Below, one piece after another: positions 16,501 to 24,971 of a stretch of DNA of 62,446 nt. This DNA comes from Acidiphilium iwatense. GTDB lineage: Bacteria > Pseudomonadota > Alphaproteobacteria > Acetobacterales > Acetobacteraceae. The notes under the pieces are model-generated. The model saw nothing but the letters and a program-made list of their open reading frames with translations, made no database searches and was not told where the DNA came from. The position numbers and the translations under genes were made by a program. Where the stretch lies: the NCBI RefSeq assembly GCF_021556475.1, contig NZ_JAKGBZ010000020.1, positions 1-62,446 on the forward strand. Direction: 5' to 3'. Each line of letters begins with the position of its first letter. Position 1 is the first letter of the stretch.

Positions 16501-16830
16501 TCAAGGCGTGGTCGTTGTCGTGGTGGTGCGCCGCGTCGAGGTTGCCACGTAAGGCGCCGGCTGGGTGACCGTGACGCTCCTGCTTTCCGAAGCGGCGGTA
16601 TCGGGATTGCCGTAGGTGGTTTGCTGCGAGTAACTCCGCGTGCCGTAGCCGTTATCGGTGCGCCTGGTCACCGTGGTGCTGAGCGTGCCCGGCGGCGGCG
16701 GAACGATGGCGGGTGGCGCCGGAGGCACGACGGCGGTGGTGGTCGTGGATTGATAGGTGGTCGATTGCGCCAGCGCGGCACCGCTCATCAGAGCCAGGGC
16801 CGCCAGACTCGGCAAGATATATTTTTTCAT
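16501..16830 (-). CDS. Exported Thr/Pro-rich protein, 109 aa
   Basis: A Sec signal peptide (MKKYILPSLAALALMSGAALAQ, cleavage after AQ or LA) leads into a low-complexity chain. It reads STTYQSTTTTAVVPPAPPAIVPPPPG, then TTVTRRTDNGYGTRSYSQQ, ending in a threonine run (RRTTTTTTTP). GAGGAG precedes the ATG at 16830. It has no cysteine and no recognised domain; an envelope or cell-surface role is inferred from the signal peptide. The lipoprotein gene follows 29 bases later on the same strand. Confidence 0.7.
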   Translation of the reverse strand: MKKYILPSLAALALMSGAALAQSTTYQSTTTTAVVPPAPPAIVPPPPGTLSTTVTRRTDNGYGTRSYSQQTTYGNPDTAASESRSVTVTQPAPYVATSTRRTTTTTTTP

Positions 16831-17179
16831 AACAATATCTCCTCTCATTGCTTCGCGAAGACAAGTCACCATACGGGACGTGTCGCCACACGGAACAAGT
16901 CGCCTGCAAAATATAGGCAACCGAGCCGAATCGTTCCAATAAAATCGTCATTACAGATTCGACATTTATTATAAATCAACCAAAAATATGTCGCCATTAT
17001 TTTGACATGAACATTTTTGATTTAACGCCTGTTTTCAAACACCGTCACAAAGATGCCGGAATTTTTGTTGCCGCCGGATTACCCGAATGCCAAAGGTCGG
17101 TGCCGGCGTTGTGAAGGGCGGGCAGTTGCATAAGCGCGCCAGGTTTCGCCGCCGCGGGAAATCGCCCTATAGTCGGATC
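16831..17179. other. AT-rich intergenic region with candidate promoters
   Basis: This 349-base gap is clearly more AT-rich than its surroundings, especially 16920-17050. On the minus strand a TATAAT box at 16973-16968 could serve the Thr/Pro-rich protein gene. A TTGACA at 17002-17007 lies on the plus strand. No open reading frame with a ribosome binding site, RNA gene or repeat is seen. The composition would suit a site bound by nucleoid proteins or a region of foreign origin. Confidence 0.4.
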
Positions 17180-17377
17180 ATGAGCATCCTTTCGAAGCTG
17201 ACCCTCACCGCCGTTCTGGGTGTTGCCGCGCTGTCCCTGTCCGGTTGCGGCCTCGCCGCGGCGCCCTGCCGCGTCACCTCCGCCGGGCTGAAGATCGTGC
17301 CGCTTCTCGGGCCGGTCGCCGCGGCGCCGACCGATGCCTGCGCGAACGTGATCGACCCGACGCCGACACGAAGCTGA
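17180..17377 (+). CDS. Small lipoprotein (DUF6726-like)
   Basis: This 65-aa lipoprotein precursor begins MSILSKLTLTAVLGVAALSL with lipobox LSGC at about residue 23. The mature part reads GLAAAPCRVTSAGLKIVPLLG followed by VAAAPTDACANVID. This compact pattern with two further cysteines is shared by short proteobacterial lipoproteins grouped, as far as I recall, as DUF6726. Function is unknown. The start at 17180 is chosen because it begins the signal peptide. It is monocistronic. Confidence 0.7.
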   Translation: MSILSKLTLTAVLGVAALSLSGCGLAAAPCRVTSAGLKIVPLLGPVAAAPTDACANVIDPTPTRS

Positions 17378-17449
17378 CGGACAAACGGCGCGCCATACCA
17401 GCCAGCCCGTCCATCCATGTCGCGGCGGTCGATCGGCGCGGAATTTCAT

Positions 17450-17485
17450 GGCTTTGTGGATCGCTGTGCGATTCCACTTAAAGCC
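17450..17485. terminator. Hairpin between the lipoprotein and CitE-like genes
   Basis: Inverted repeat GGCTTTGTGGATCG / CGATTCCACTTAAAGCC has outer stem GGCTTT-AAAGCC and inner stem TGGA-TCCA around CTGTG. It lies just past the stop of the CitE-like gene (17494, minus strand). It probably serves both convergent genes. Confidence 0.5.
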
Positions 17486-17493
17486 ATATTGCT

Positions 17494-18441
17494 CTAGGTC
17501 CCGGTATCGGCATTTGCGGTCGCAACCGGTGCCGTGCGATCCGCCGAGCCGCGCGCTTCGATCGCCTCATGGCGCTCGATCAGGGCCTGCGCCCGGCGCA
17601 CCACGGGAACATCGATCATCCGCCCCTCGAAGGCAACCGCGCCCCGCCCCGCTTTCGTCGCCTCCTCATAGGCCGCGACCAGCCGCCGCGCGTGATCGAG
17701 TTCGGCCGACTGCGGGCGGAACGCCTCGTTGAGGATCGCGACCTGTCCTGGATGAATCACCGACGCGCCGGAAAAACCGAGGCGGCGGGAGCGTTCGATC
17801 GTGGCACGGAAGCGGCCGAGATCGGCGAAATCGGCGACCGTGCCCAAAAAGCCGAGCGGCAGGATGCCGGCGGCGCGCGCCGCGAAGATCGCCTGCTGCT
17901 TGGGAAACAGCAAACCATCGGCCTCGGGTACCATGCCGACCGCGAGTGCCAAATCCTCCGACCCCACCGTCAGCGCCACCAGACGCGGATGGGCGCGGGC
18001 GATCGCCTCGGCCTGGAAGATGCTGCCGGGGGTCTCCAACATCGCGATCAGCCTGGTGTGCCCCGGAGCCATGCCGCGCTCGGCCTCAATCTCGTCGACG
18101 GTTTCGGCGATCAGGCGCAGATGGTCGGCGCTCTCGATCTTCGGGAGCATGAGTGCGGTGACCCCTGGGGAAACCGCCACCTCCAGATCGCGCACCAGCA
18201 TCCGCCAGGGGCGGTTGACGCGGACGATCACATTCGCGCCGGCAGCACTCACGGTTTTCGTGGCGGCGGCGATCATGCCACGCGCGAGCTCCTTCTCGGC
18301 GACCGGGATCGAATCCTCAAGATCGAGAATGATCGCATCCGCACCGCGCCGCGCCGCGCCGGCGACGAAGCGTTCGACCGTCACCGGCACGAACAGCATG
18401 GAACGCCAGATCGGCAGGGTTCGGCCCGAAAATTCAGTCAT
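17494..18441 (-). CDS. CitE-like CoA-ester lyase (HpcH/HpaI family)
   Basis: This 315-aa TIM-barrel enzyme is of the citrate lyase beta-subunit-like family. It has the opening RSMLFVPVTVERF, the Mg-binding region DAIILDLEDSIP (usual catalytic acids), IVRVNRP, LPKIESADHLR, MLETPGSI and GSEDLA. Standalone members cleave malyl-, citramalyl- or related CoA esters to acetyl-CoA plus an oxo-acid. The gene is divergent from a class III CoA-transferase across 93 bases and lies near a TRAP transporter. This suggests uptake, CoA activation and cleavage of a small dicarboxylate. The exact substrate is not readable. Confidence 0.85.
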   Translation of the reverse strand: MTEFSGRTLPIWRSMLFVPVTVERFVAGAARRGADAIILDLEDSIPVAEKELARGMIAAATKTVSAAGANVIVRVNRPWRMLVRDLEVAVSPGVTALMLPKIESADHLRLIAETVDEIEAERGMAPGHTRLIAMLETPGSIFQAEAIARAHPRLVALTVGSEDLALAVGMVPEADGLLFPKQQAIFAARAAGILPLGFLGTVADFADLGRFRATIERSRRLGFSGASVIHPGQVAILNEAFRPQSAELDHARRLVAAYEEATKAGRGAVAFEGRMIDVPVVRRAQALIERHEAIEARGSADRTAPVATANADTGT

Positions 18442-18534
18442 GATGTATCCTTTGCTCTGATGCCCGCGGCACGACCATGGCTGGCGGTTCGCGACGTTCT
18501 ATAACCTGCGCCGCAGTTATGGGAGACGATCGGA

Positions 18535-19761
18535 ATGGACGCTGGCCTGCATCAGAAGGAGTACGAGCCCGGTGCGCGAGCGCCGCTGAACGGCGTGCGG
18601 GTGCTCGATCTGTCGCGCCTGGTCGCCGGCAATGTCGTGACGCATGTGCTGGCCGATTTCGGTGCCGATGTCATCAAGGTAGAAAACCCAGCGACCGGCG
18701 ACGATCTGCGCCACTGGCGCGTCGACGATATTTCCACCCACTGGAAAGTCTATGCCCGCAACAAGCGGAGTCTCGCGCTGGATTATCGCGACCCCGAAGG
18801 GCTGGCGCTGCTGCTGCGTCTGGTTGCGATCGCCGACGTACTGGTGGAGAATTTCGTCCCCGGCAAGCTCGAACGCATGGGGCTAGGGCCGGATATTCTG
18901 CTGGAGGCGAACCCGAAGCTCGTCGTCGCGCGAATCTCCGGCTGGGGCCAGACCGGGCCGTTCCGCGCCAAGCCGGGCTTCGGCAGTCTGGTCGAGGCGA
19001 TGTCGGGCTTCGCCGCGATGAACGGCTACCCGGACCGTCCGCCGGTGCTGCCGCCGCTCGCCCTCGCCGACATGATCACCGGGCTTTACGGGGCAACCGC
19101 GATCATGATCGCGCTGCGCCATGTCGAAGTGGCGGGCGGGCGCGGCCAGGTAGTCGATCTTTCGCTGTTCGAGAGCATGCTGAGCGTGCTCGGTCCGCAG
19201 GCGGCGAATTATGCGCTGACCGGCCGCGCCCCGGCGCGTCACGGCAGCAGGTCGGGCACCACCGCGCCGCGCAACGTGTATCGGTGCGCAGACGGCAAAT
19301 ATGTCGCCTTGTCGGCCTCGATGCAGCAAATGGCCGAACGCCTGTTCCGCGTCATCGGGCGGCCTGAACTGATCGTCGATCCGCGATTCGCGACCAACAG
19401 CGCGCGCGTCGCCCATAACGATCTGCTCGACCCGATCGTGGCCGAGTTCATGGCGGCGCACACGCAGGCGGAGAATCTGGCTTTGTTCGATCAGGCGGGC
19501 GTGACGGTCGGGCCGGTCTGCGACCCAGCGGATTTGATAGCCCACGATTTCGTTCGCGAACGCGAGGCGCTGATCGCCCTGCCGGACCCGGAGATGGGAT
19601 CGCTGCCGATGCACAATATCCCGGTACGCCTGTCCGAAACTCCCGGCGCGCTGACCCGCCCGGCGCCGGAGCTTGGGGCGGACACCGAGGATGTGCTGGC
19701 CCTGATCGAGACCGACACGGCGGCGATCGCCGCGCTGCGGGAGCGCAAGGTCATCAAATAA
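18535..19761 (+). CDS. Class III (CaiB/BaiF) CoA-transferase
   Basis: This 408-aa enzyme moves CoA between carboxylic acids. Family marks are LNGVRVLDLSRLVAG, GADVIKVENPATGDDLR, NKRSLALDYRDPEG, LVENFVPGKLERMG (near residue 105), RISGWGQTGP and the nucleophilic aspartate region LPPLALADMITGLYGA (D about 178). The length fits the family. Paired with the divergent CitE-like lyase it could activate a substrate such as a citramalate- or malate-like acid, giving the CoA ester that the lyase cleaves. It converges on the TRAP permease gene. Confidence 0.9.
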   Translation: MDAGLHQKEYEPGARAPLNGVRVLDLSRLVAGNVVTHVLADFGADVIKVENPATGDDLRHWRVDDISTHWKVYARNKRSLALDYRDPEGLALLLRLVAIADVLVENFVPGKLERMGLGPDILLEANPKLVVARISGWGQTGPFRAKPGFGSLVEAMSGFAAMNGYPDRPPVLPPLALADMITGLYGATAIMIALRHVEVAGGRGQVVDLSLFESMLSVLGPQAANYALTGRAPARHGSRSGTTAPRNVYRCADGKYVALSASMQQMAERLFRVIGRPELIVDPRFATNSARVAHNDLLDPIVAEFMAAHTQAENLALFDQAGVTVGPVCDPADLIAHDFVREREALIALPDPEMGSLPMHNIPVRLSETPGALTRPAPELGADTEDVLALIETDTAAIAALRERKVIK

Positions 19762-19791
19762 GCAAGAGCCGTCTTCCGCGTATGGAATTTT

Positions 19792-21636
19792 CTATAGAAA
19801 ACCCGTCGAAATCCATGGCACGGCGGCGACGACGATCAGAGCGACGACGAGTGTTGCCATGTAGGGCCAGATGCGGCCCAGCGCTTCGTCGCTCGACGCC
19901 TTGCTGATCAGGCAGGTCTGGTAGAAGCCGACGCCGAAGGGCGGCGAGAACAGGCCGATGCCCATCGCGAGGATCGAGACGATCGCATACTGGATCACGT
20001 TGATGCCGACCTGCCCCGCGATCGGAAACAGCAGCGGGCCGAACAGCACCATCGCGGGCAGTCCCTCAAGCACGCTGCCGAGCACGATGAACAGCAGGAT
20101 CGACACCGCCATGAAGCCGTATTTGCCGCCGGGCAGCCCGGTCATCGCCGCGGTCAGGGTCTGCGCGAAACCCGCCTGGGTCAGCGCCCAGGCCATCGCG
20201 CTCGCCGCCCCGATAATGAGCAAAATCGCCCCCGAAAGGGCCGCCGTTTCGACCAGAATCGGAAACACCCGCCGCCAGTCGAAACAGCGATAGACGACGA
20301 GGCCGACCAGCACGGCGTAGACCACGCCGATCGTGGCAACCTCGGTCGCGGTGGCGATGCCGGCCAGCACGGCATAACGGATCAGAAACGGCAGGATCAG
20401 CGCGGGAATCGCCACGAGGAACAGGCGCGCGGCTTCGCGCGGTGCCACGGTCGCGCCGCTCGGCCGCTCGTTTCTGGTACGGAAGAAAATCAGGATGATC
20501 AGGCCGAGCGCGGCCACCGCCGCCGGCAGCAGGCCGCCGGTAAACAGCGCGGCGGTTGACACGCCGGTCACCGCGCCGACGATGATCAGCACGAGGCTCG
20601 GCGGAATCGTTTCCGACATCGCGGCGGCGGCGGCGAGCTGGGCGACCAGTTCGCCCGGCGGCGTGCCGCGCCGCTTCATTTCCGGCAGCAGCACCGGGGC
20701 CACCGCCGCCTGGTCCGCCGCCTTCGAGCCGGAAATCCCGGCGATCAGATAGATCGCGCCGATCAGCACATAGGACAGCCCGCCACGGCGGTTGCCCACC
20801 AGCGCGCTCAGCAGATCGACCAGTGCCCGCGCGATGCCGGTCATTTCGAGCAGCAGGCCGAGAATGACGAACATCGGCACGGCCAGCAGCTCGATCGACG
20901 CCATGCCCTGATCCATCTGGCTGATCACGATGGACAGCGGGATCGAGCTGGTAAAATAGATATAGCCGATCGTCGCGATGCCGAAGGCGAAGGCGATCGG
21001 CACGCCGGCGAAAATGCAAACCCCGACGATGAGAACGAAGAACACGACAAGATCGCCATTGCCGATGGCGTAGAGCAGCGGCTCGGCGGCCCACAGGCCG
21101 AGGCCGATCACGACCCCGATCGCCAGCGTGATCAGCAATTCCCGCCATGCCGCGCCGGCGAACAGTTGCCGGAGCGCGACGTAAAACAGCATCATCAGAG
21201 CAACCAGCTGCCCGGCAACCTCCCAGGAACCGGGAATATGCAGCGTCGGCGTGGTGATGGCCTGCTGTTCGTACATATAGCCGATTCCCGGCACGATCAG
21301 TTCGAGGGTGAATACCGCGACGATCAAGCCCGCGATGCGCGCCAGAAAGCGCTGCCGCCCCGGCGTCAGCCGGGCGACCAGAACGGTCATCCGCATATGC
21401 TCGCCGCGCCGCAGTGCGATGACCGCACCCAGGCTGACGAGCCAGAGAAACAGAATCTCCGCGAGTTCGTTCGACCAGATCAGCGGCTTGTCGAGCACGT
21501 AGCGCCAGATGATGCCGGCAAACAAAATGATAATTTCAATAACGACAAGGGCTGCCGCCAGCCCTTGCGTTATCCAGTCGACCAGCACGTCCAGCCGCCG
21601 GAGGGCGGCGGCTGGGGTATTCGGTTGCACGTTCAT
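19792..21636 (-). CDS. TRAP transporter permease, fused small and large subunits
   Basis: This 614-aa membrane protein joins the DctQ-type small subunit to the DctM-type large subunit. The first part spans about residues 1-165 and includes IIWRYVLDKPLIWSNELAEILFLWLVSLGA and the GEHMRM motif. The second spans roughly 185-614, with the GISGSKAADQAAVAPVLLPEMKRRG scoop region and LGSVLEGLPAMVLFGPLLFP. Such fused permeases import organic acids using a sodium or proton gradient with a periplasmic binding protein. The binding protein gene lies eight bases upstream. It converges on the CoA-transferase gene. Confidence 0.93.
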   Translation of the reverse strand: MNVQPNTPAAALRRLDVLVDWITQGLAAALVVIEIIILFAGIIWRYVLDKPLIWSNELAEILFLWLVSLGAVIALRRGEHMRMTVLVARLTPGRQRFLARIAGLIVAVFTLELIVPGIGYMYEQQAITTPTLHIPGSWEVAGQLVALMMLFYVALRQLFAGAAWRELLITLAIGVVIGLGLWAAEPLLYAIGNGDLVVFFVLIVGVCIFAGVPIAFAFGIATIGYIYFTSSIPLSIVISQMDQGMASIELLAVPMFVILGLLLEMTGIARALVDLLSALVGNRRGGLSYVLIGAIYLIAGISGSKAADQAAVAPVLLPEMKRRGTPPGELVAQLAAAAAMSETIPPSLVLIIVGAVTGVSTAALFTGGLLPAAVAALGLIILIFFRTRNERPSGATVAPREAARLFLVAIPALILPFLIRYAVLAGIATATEVATIGVVYAVLVGLVVYRCFDWRRVFPILVETAALSGAILLIIGAASAMAWALTQAGFAQTLTAAMTGLPGGKYGFMAVSILLFIVLGSVLEGLPAMVLFGPLLFPIAGQVGINVIQYAIVSILAMGIGLFSPPFGVGFYQTCLISKASSDEALGRIWPYMATLVVALIVVAAVPWISTGFL

Positions 21637-21644
21637 TCAGTGTG

Positions 21645-22664
21645 TCAGGAGAGCTTGCCGGTATAGGCTTCGAGCGCCGACCATAGCTTCGGCCCGAATT
21701 TCTTCTCCCAATCCTTGTAGAAACCGGCTTTGATCAGGGCGTCCTGGAACGCCTTCGGGTCGGTGCTGTTGAACACCATGCCCTGCTTGGTCAGCTTGCC
21801 TTTCAGCGAGTTGTTCAGCGTGTTGTTGGCGACGCGCTGCTTGGGCGCCTGTTCGTTGAACGCGGCCTCGACGATTTTGCGGTCCGCTTCCGGCATGCTC
21901 TTCCAGAACGCGCCGTTCACCAGCATCCAGTAACCCACCCACATGTGGTTGGTCATCGAGCAGTATTTCTGGACCTGATAGTATTTCTGGGTTTCGATCA
22001 GGCCGAGCGGATTTTCCTGACCGTCGACCACCTTGGTCTGCAGCGCGGTATACAGCTCCGCGATGTTCAGCGAGGTGGGCGCCGCGCCCAGATATTTGAA
22101 CAGCGACACCGAAATGGGGCTGGGCGGGACGCGAATTTTGAAGCCCTTGAGATCGGCCGGGGTCTTGATCGGCTTGGTGCTGGTGGTGATTTGGCGGAAG
22201 CCTTCGTCCCAGATCCGGCGCATCGGGTAGAGACCGAGCTTCATGATATCGGCGCGCACCACAGCGCCGACCTTGCCGTCGAGCGCTTTCCAGGCGGTTT
22301 CGATATTCTTGAACGCGAAGCCGACATTGTCGATCGCCGCACTCGGCACCAGGCTGGAGAGGATGTTGTCGCCGATCCCCATCATCTGGATCGCGCCGGA
22401 GCGCACTTCCGACAGCATATGCGTGTCGTCACCGAGTTCGTTGCTCGGGAAAACCTGCACCCGCACCCGCCCCTTGGTTTCGGCGGCGATGCGCTTGCCG
22501 GCCTCGGTCGCGTTGACCGCGGTGGGATGATCGGCCGGCACGTCGAGCCCGAGCTTGATCAGGAACGGCCGTGCCGCGCGCGCGGAACCCGGCGCCAGAG
22601 CCGCCGCACCGGCCATGGCACCCGCGCCGGCCAGAAATTGCTTGCGCGAAATAGTTGCCGTCAT
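21645..22664 (-). CDS. TRAP transporter substrate-binding protein (DctP family)
   Basis: This 339-aa periplasmic binding protein delivers substrate to the adjacent fused permease. A signal peptide with an SRKQFL motif (a Tat-like variant with RK in place of RR) covers residues 1-31. The mature part has RVRVQVFPSNELGDDTHMLSEVRSGAIQM and LKGFKIRVPPSPI, with the conserved arginine for carboxylates expected in FKIRVPP. AELYTALQTKVVDGQENPL is the typical hinge motif. Probable ligand: a small organic acid, linked by location to the CoA-transferase and CitE-like lyase. Confidence 0.92.
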   Translation of the reverse strand: MTATISRKQFLAGAGAMAGAAALAPGSARAARPFLIKLGLDVPADHPTAVNATEAGKRIAAETKGRVRVQVFPSNELGDDTHMLSEVRSGAIQMMGIGDNILSSLVPSAAIDNVGFAFKNIETAWKALDGKVGAVVRADIMKLGLYPMRRIWDEGFRQITTSTKPIKTPADLKGFKIRVPPSPISVSLFKYLGAAPTSLNIAELYTALQTKVVDGQENPLGLIETQKYYQVQKYCSMTNHMWVGYWMLVNGAFWKSMPEADRKIVEAAFNEQAPKQRVANNTLNNSLKGKLTKQGMVFNSTDPKAFQDALIKAGFYKDWEKKFGPKLWSALEAYTGKLS

Positions 22665-22855
22665 TTCAACTCCTCCGTGTTGACTGCCTCACCCGGATAT
22701 TTCCAGGGTTGGCGTTGATTTCAGTGGCCTTCCGGCCGCACCGGCGCCCTGATTATCGGCAACCCGCAGCATTTACAAATGCGCGCCGGCGTCGCCGCGC
22801 CGGGCGCTGGGGTGATGCGTCCGGGGTTTCTCCAAATATATGACGAAACAAATGC

Positions 22856-23014
22856 TTATCTACCGGAATCGCTTGCGGCGGAACGGGTCGGCATATCGCC
22901 GTATCCGGCGAGGGTCGCCGCGACCTGCTCGCGCAGCCAGATCGCGGCGGGATCGCGGTCCCACTGGGCGGACCACACCATCGACACGGCCGGCACCCGC
23001 AAGTCCAGCGGTGT
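22856..23014 (-). pseudogene. C-terminal remnant of a LysR-family regulator
   Basis: Reading minus-strand codons down to a TAA at 22858-22856 gives TPLDLRVPAVSMVWSAQWDR followed by DPAAIWLREQVAATL. This pattern is the end of a LysR effector-binding domain (MVWS..WDRDPA..WLREQ). The match stops abruptly near 23010. From there a hydrolase fragment begins on the opposite strand. Only about the last 52 residues of a normal 300-aa regulator remain. The assignment rests on a short motif, so it is moderate. Confidence 0.5.
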
Positions 23015-23640
23015 CGCATATCCTGAACCGCGGCGGTCTCGATCGACTCAGCCTGATCGGCATGTCCTGGGGCGGGTCGGTAACCGCCGCCTATACCGCC
23101 GCGCACGGCGAGACCGTGGCGAAGCTCGCTCTGATCGCGCCGCAATGGCTGACGGAAGGGCCGGTGCGGATCGACGCGGGCGGCCCGCTCGGCGCTTATC
23201 GGCGCATCGACGTGCAGGCATTCCGGCAGCGCTGGCTCGATGCCGCACCGGCGGACCGGCGCGACGGCCTGATCCCCGCCGGCTGGTTCGATTCTTGGGC
23301 GGAGACGACGCTGGCAACCGATCCAGGAGCCGGCGCGCCCGGCACGATCCGCGCGCCGAGCGGTGCCGTGCTCGACGTGCGCGAATACTGGACGGCGGGG
23401 CGGCCGATCTACGATCCCGGCGCGATCCGCTCCCCGGTGCTGCTGACCCATGCGGAATGGGATGCCGACGTGACGATCGACCGCATACAGGCGCTGTTCC
23501 TGCGCCTGACCGGCGCACCTTACCGCCGCTGGGTCGAGATCGGTGAGGGAACCCATATGGTCGTGCTGGAGAAGAATCGCTGGCAGGTAATCGACGCCAT
23601 CGTGGCCTTCCTAAAGGAAACCCGTGCACTGATCGACTGA
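23012..23640 (+). pseudogene. Alpha/beta hydrolase lacking its N-terminal third
   Basis: From about 23012 the plus strand encodes SHILNRGGLDRLSLIGMSWGG (nucleophile elbow GMSWGG). It continues with TLATDPGAGAPGTIRAPSGA, the late acid-bearing strand SPVLLTHAEWDADVTID, and the catalytic histidine in GEGTHMVVLEKNR, to the stop at 23640. The preceding residues in the same frame are arginine-rich shadow translation of the antisense LysR remnant. The lid-proximal N-terminal part, including the oxyanion-hole HG motif, is missing. A frame from 22840 exists but its first 60 residues are not hydrolase-like. This is a deletion product, probably inactive. Confidence 0.65.
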
Positions 23641-23646
23641 AATCGG

Positions 23647-23949
23647 CTAAAGCCGGGCGAGAAGCCCGGTTTTGACGATGCGTATCTGCTCCTCGTCCCG
23701 CTTGTAGAACGTCCATTGCTTTATCCGCCGGGCGCGCACCAGGCCGGCCTGGGTCAGGACGCGCATGTGCTCGCTGAGCGTCGCCTGGGTGATGCCTAGC
23801 TTTTCGGCGAGCAGGAGGGCGCAGACGCCATCCTCCGTCAGATCGCCGTCGACCTGCGGCGGGAAATGGGCGCGCGGGTCTTTCAGCCATTCGAGGATTA
23901 TCAGGCGGCGCTCATTGGCGAGCGCCTTGATGATATCGACATCTTGCAT
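23647..23949 (-). CDS. ArsR-family transcriptional regulator
   Basis: This 100-aa winged-helix repressor has a helix-turn-helix LAEKLGITQATLSEHMRVLTQAGLVRARR and the wing KQWTFYKRDEEQIR. It has a single cysteine in GVCALLLAEKLG, not the paired metal motif of ArsR proper. A metabolic or redox signal is therefore as likely as a metal. It is divergent from the threonine dehydratase gene across 68 AT-rich bases, which may hold its operator, and the hydrolase relic ends 6 bases from its stop. Confidence 0.88.
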   Translation of the reverse strand: MQDVDIIKALANERRLIILEWLKDPRAHFPPQVDGDLTEDGVCALLLAEKLGITQATLSEHMRVLTQAGLVRARRIKQWTFYKRDEEQIRIVKTGLLARL

Positions 23950-24017
23950 TTCGTTAATTTGCCAAGTTACTAATTATTATCGATGTCGTCCAGAAAATCC
24001 TGAGCAAAGAGCAGAAG

Positions 24018-24971
24018 ATGACCCCGGATACCCCGATCACCGCCGACCGGATCGCCGCAACCGAGCGGCTGATCCGCCCTCACATCCGCCGCACGCCGGT
24101 TCTCCGGCTCGATCTCGAAGATTTCGGCCTCGCGCCCCGGCCGATCGCGTTCAAACTGGAGTTTCTTCAGCATTCCGGTTCCTTCAAGGTGCGCGGTGCG
24201 TTCGCCCACCTTCTGACCCGGACCGTGCCGAAAGTCGGCATCGTCGCGGCCTCCGGCGGCAATCACGGCGCCGCGGTCGCCTATGCTGCCATGCGCCGCG
24301 GCGTGCCGGCAACCATTTTCGTGCCGAGCGTCACCTCGCCCGCCAAGGCCGAACGCATCCGCGGCTACGGCGCCGATCTCGTCGTCGGCGGCGACCGCTA
24401 CGCCGATGCGCTCGCCGCAAGCGAACGCTTCGCAGCGGAACGGGGAGCCCTCGTCATCCACGCCTATGACCAGCCCGAGACGCTGCTCGGACAAGGCACC
24501 ATCGGCCCCGAACTCGAAGCCGACTGCCCGGACATCTCGACCCTGCTGGTGGCGGTCGGCGGCGGCGGGTTGATCGGCGGCATCGCTGCCTGGTTTCGCG
24601 GGCGGATGAAAATCGTCGCGGTCGAGCCGGAGGATTCGCCCACTCTGTGGCGCGCCTTCGAGTCCGGGCGTCCGGTCGATGCCGAAGCGGGCGGCATCGC
24701 GGCCGATTCCCTCGCGCCGAAACGCGTCGGGGACATGATGTTCCCGATCGCGCAAGCCTTCATCGAGCGCCCCGTCCTCGTTGCGGACGGCGATATCCTT
24801 GCGGCACAGCACGCGCTCTGGGATAAAATCCGCGTCGTGGCGGAGCCCGGCGGCGCCGCGGCCTTTGCCGCCCTGCTGTCCGGCAAATACGCGCCGGCCG
24901 CCGGCGAGCGCGTGGCCGTTCTTCTCTGCGGCGCCAACACCACCGCGGTCCGCTTCGAACCCAGAATCTGA
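24018..24971 (+). CDS. PLP-dependent threonine/serine dehydratase
   Basis: This 317-aa fold-type II enzyme deaminates threonine or serine. The PLP lysine is in HSGSFKVRGA (near residue 55), the phosphate-binding loop is VAVGGGGLIGG, and SGGNHGAAVAYAA is also present. It lacks the C-terminal ACT regulatory domain of IlvA, so it is a catabolic or general amino-acid lyase rather than the isoleucine-pathway enzyme. Threo-3-hydroxyaspartate dehydratase or serine racemase activity is possible in this family. It is divergent from the ArsR regulator. Confidence 0.88.
   Translation: MTPDTPITADRIAATERLIRPHIRRTPVLRLDLEDFGLAPRPIAFKLEFLQHSGSFKVRGAFAHLLTRTVPKVGIVAASGGNHGAAVAYAAMRRGVPATIFVPSVTSPAKAERIRGYGADLVVGGDRYADALAASERFAAERGALVIHAYDQPETLLGQGTIGPELEADCPDISTLLVAVGGGGLIGGIAAWFRGRMKIVAVEPEDSPTLWRAFESGRPVDAEAGGIAADSLAPKRVGDMMFPIAQAFIERPVLVADGDILAAQHALWDKIRVVAEPGGAAAFAALLSGKYAPAAGERVAVLLCGANTTAVRFEPRI

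Noticed and set aside
22840-23010. Plus-strand start at 22840 giving a 266-aa hydrolase
   Set aside because: The first 60 residues are Arg/Pro-rich and antisense to a LysR-like tail; the hydrolase fold's first strands are missing. Treated as a pseudogene instead.
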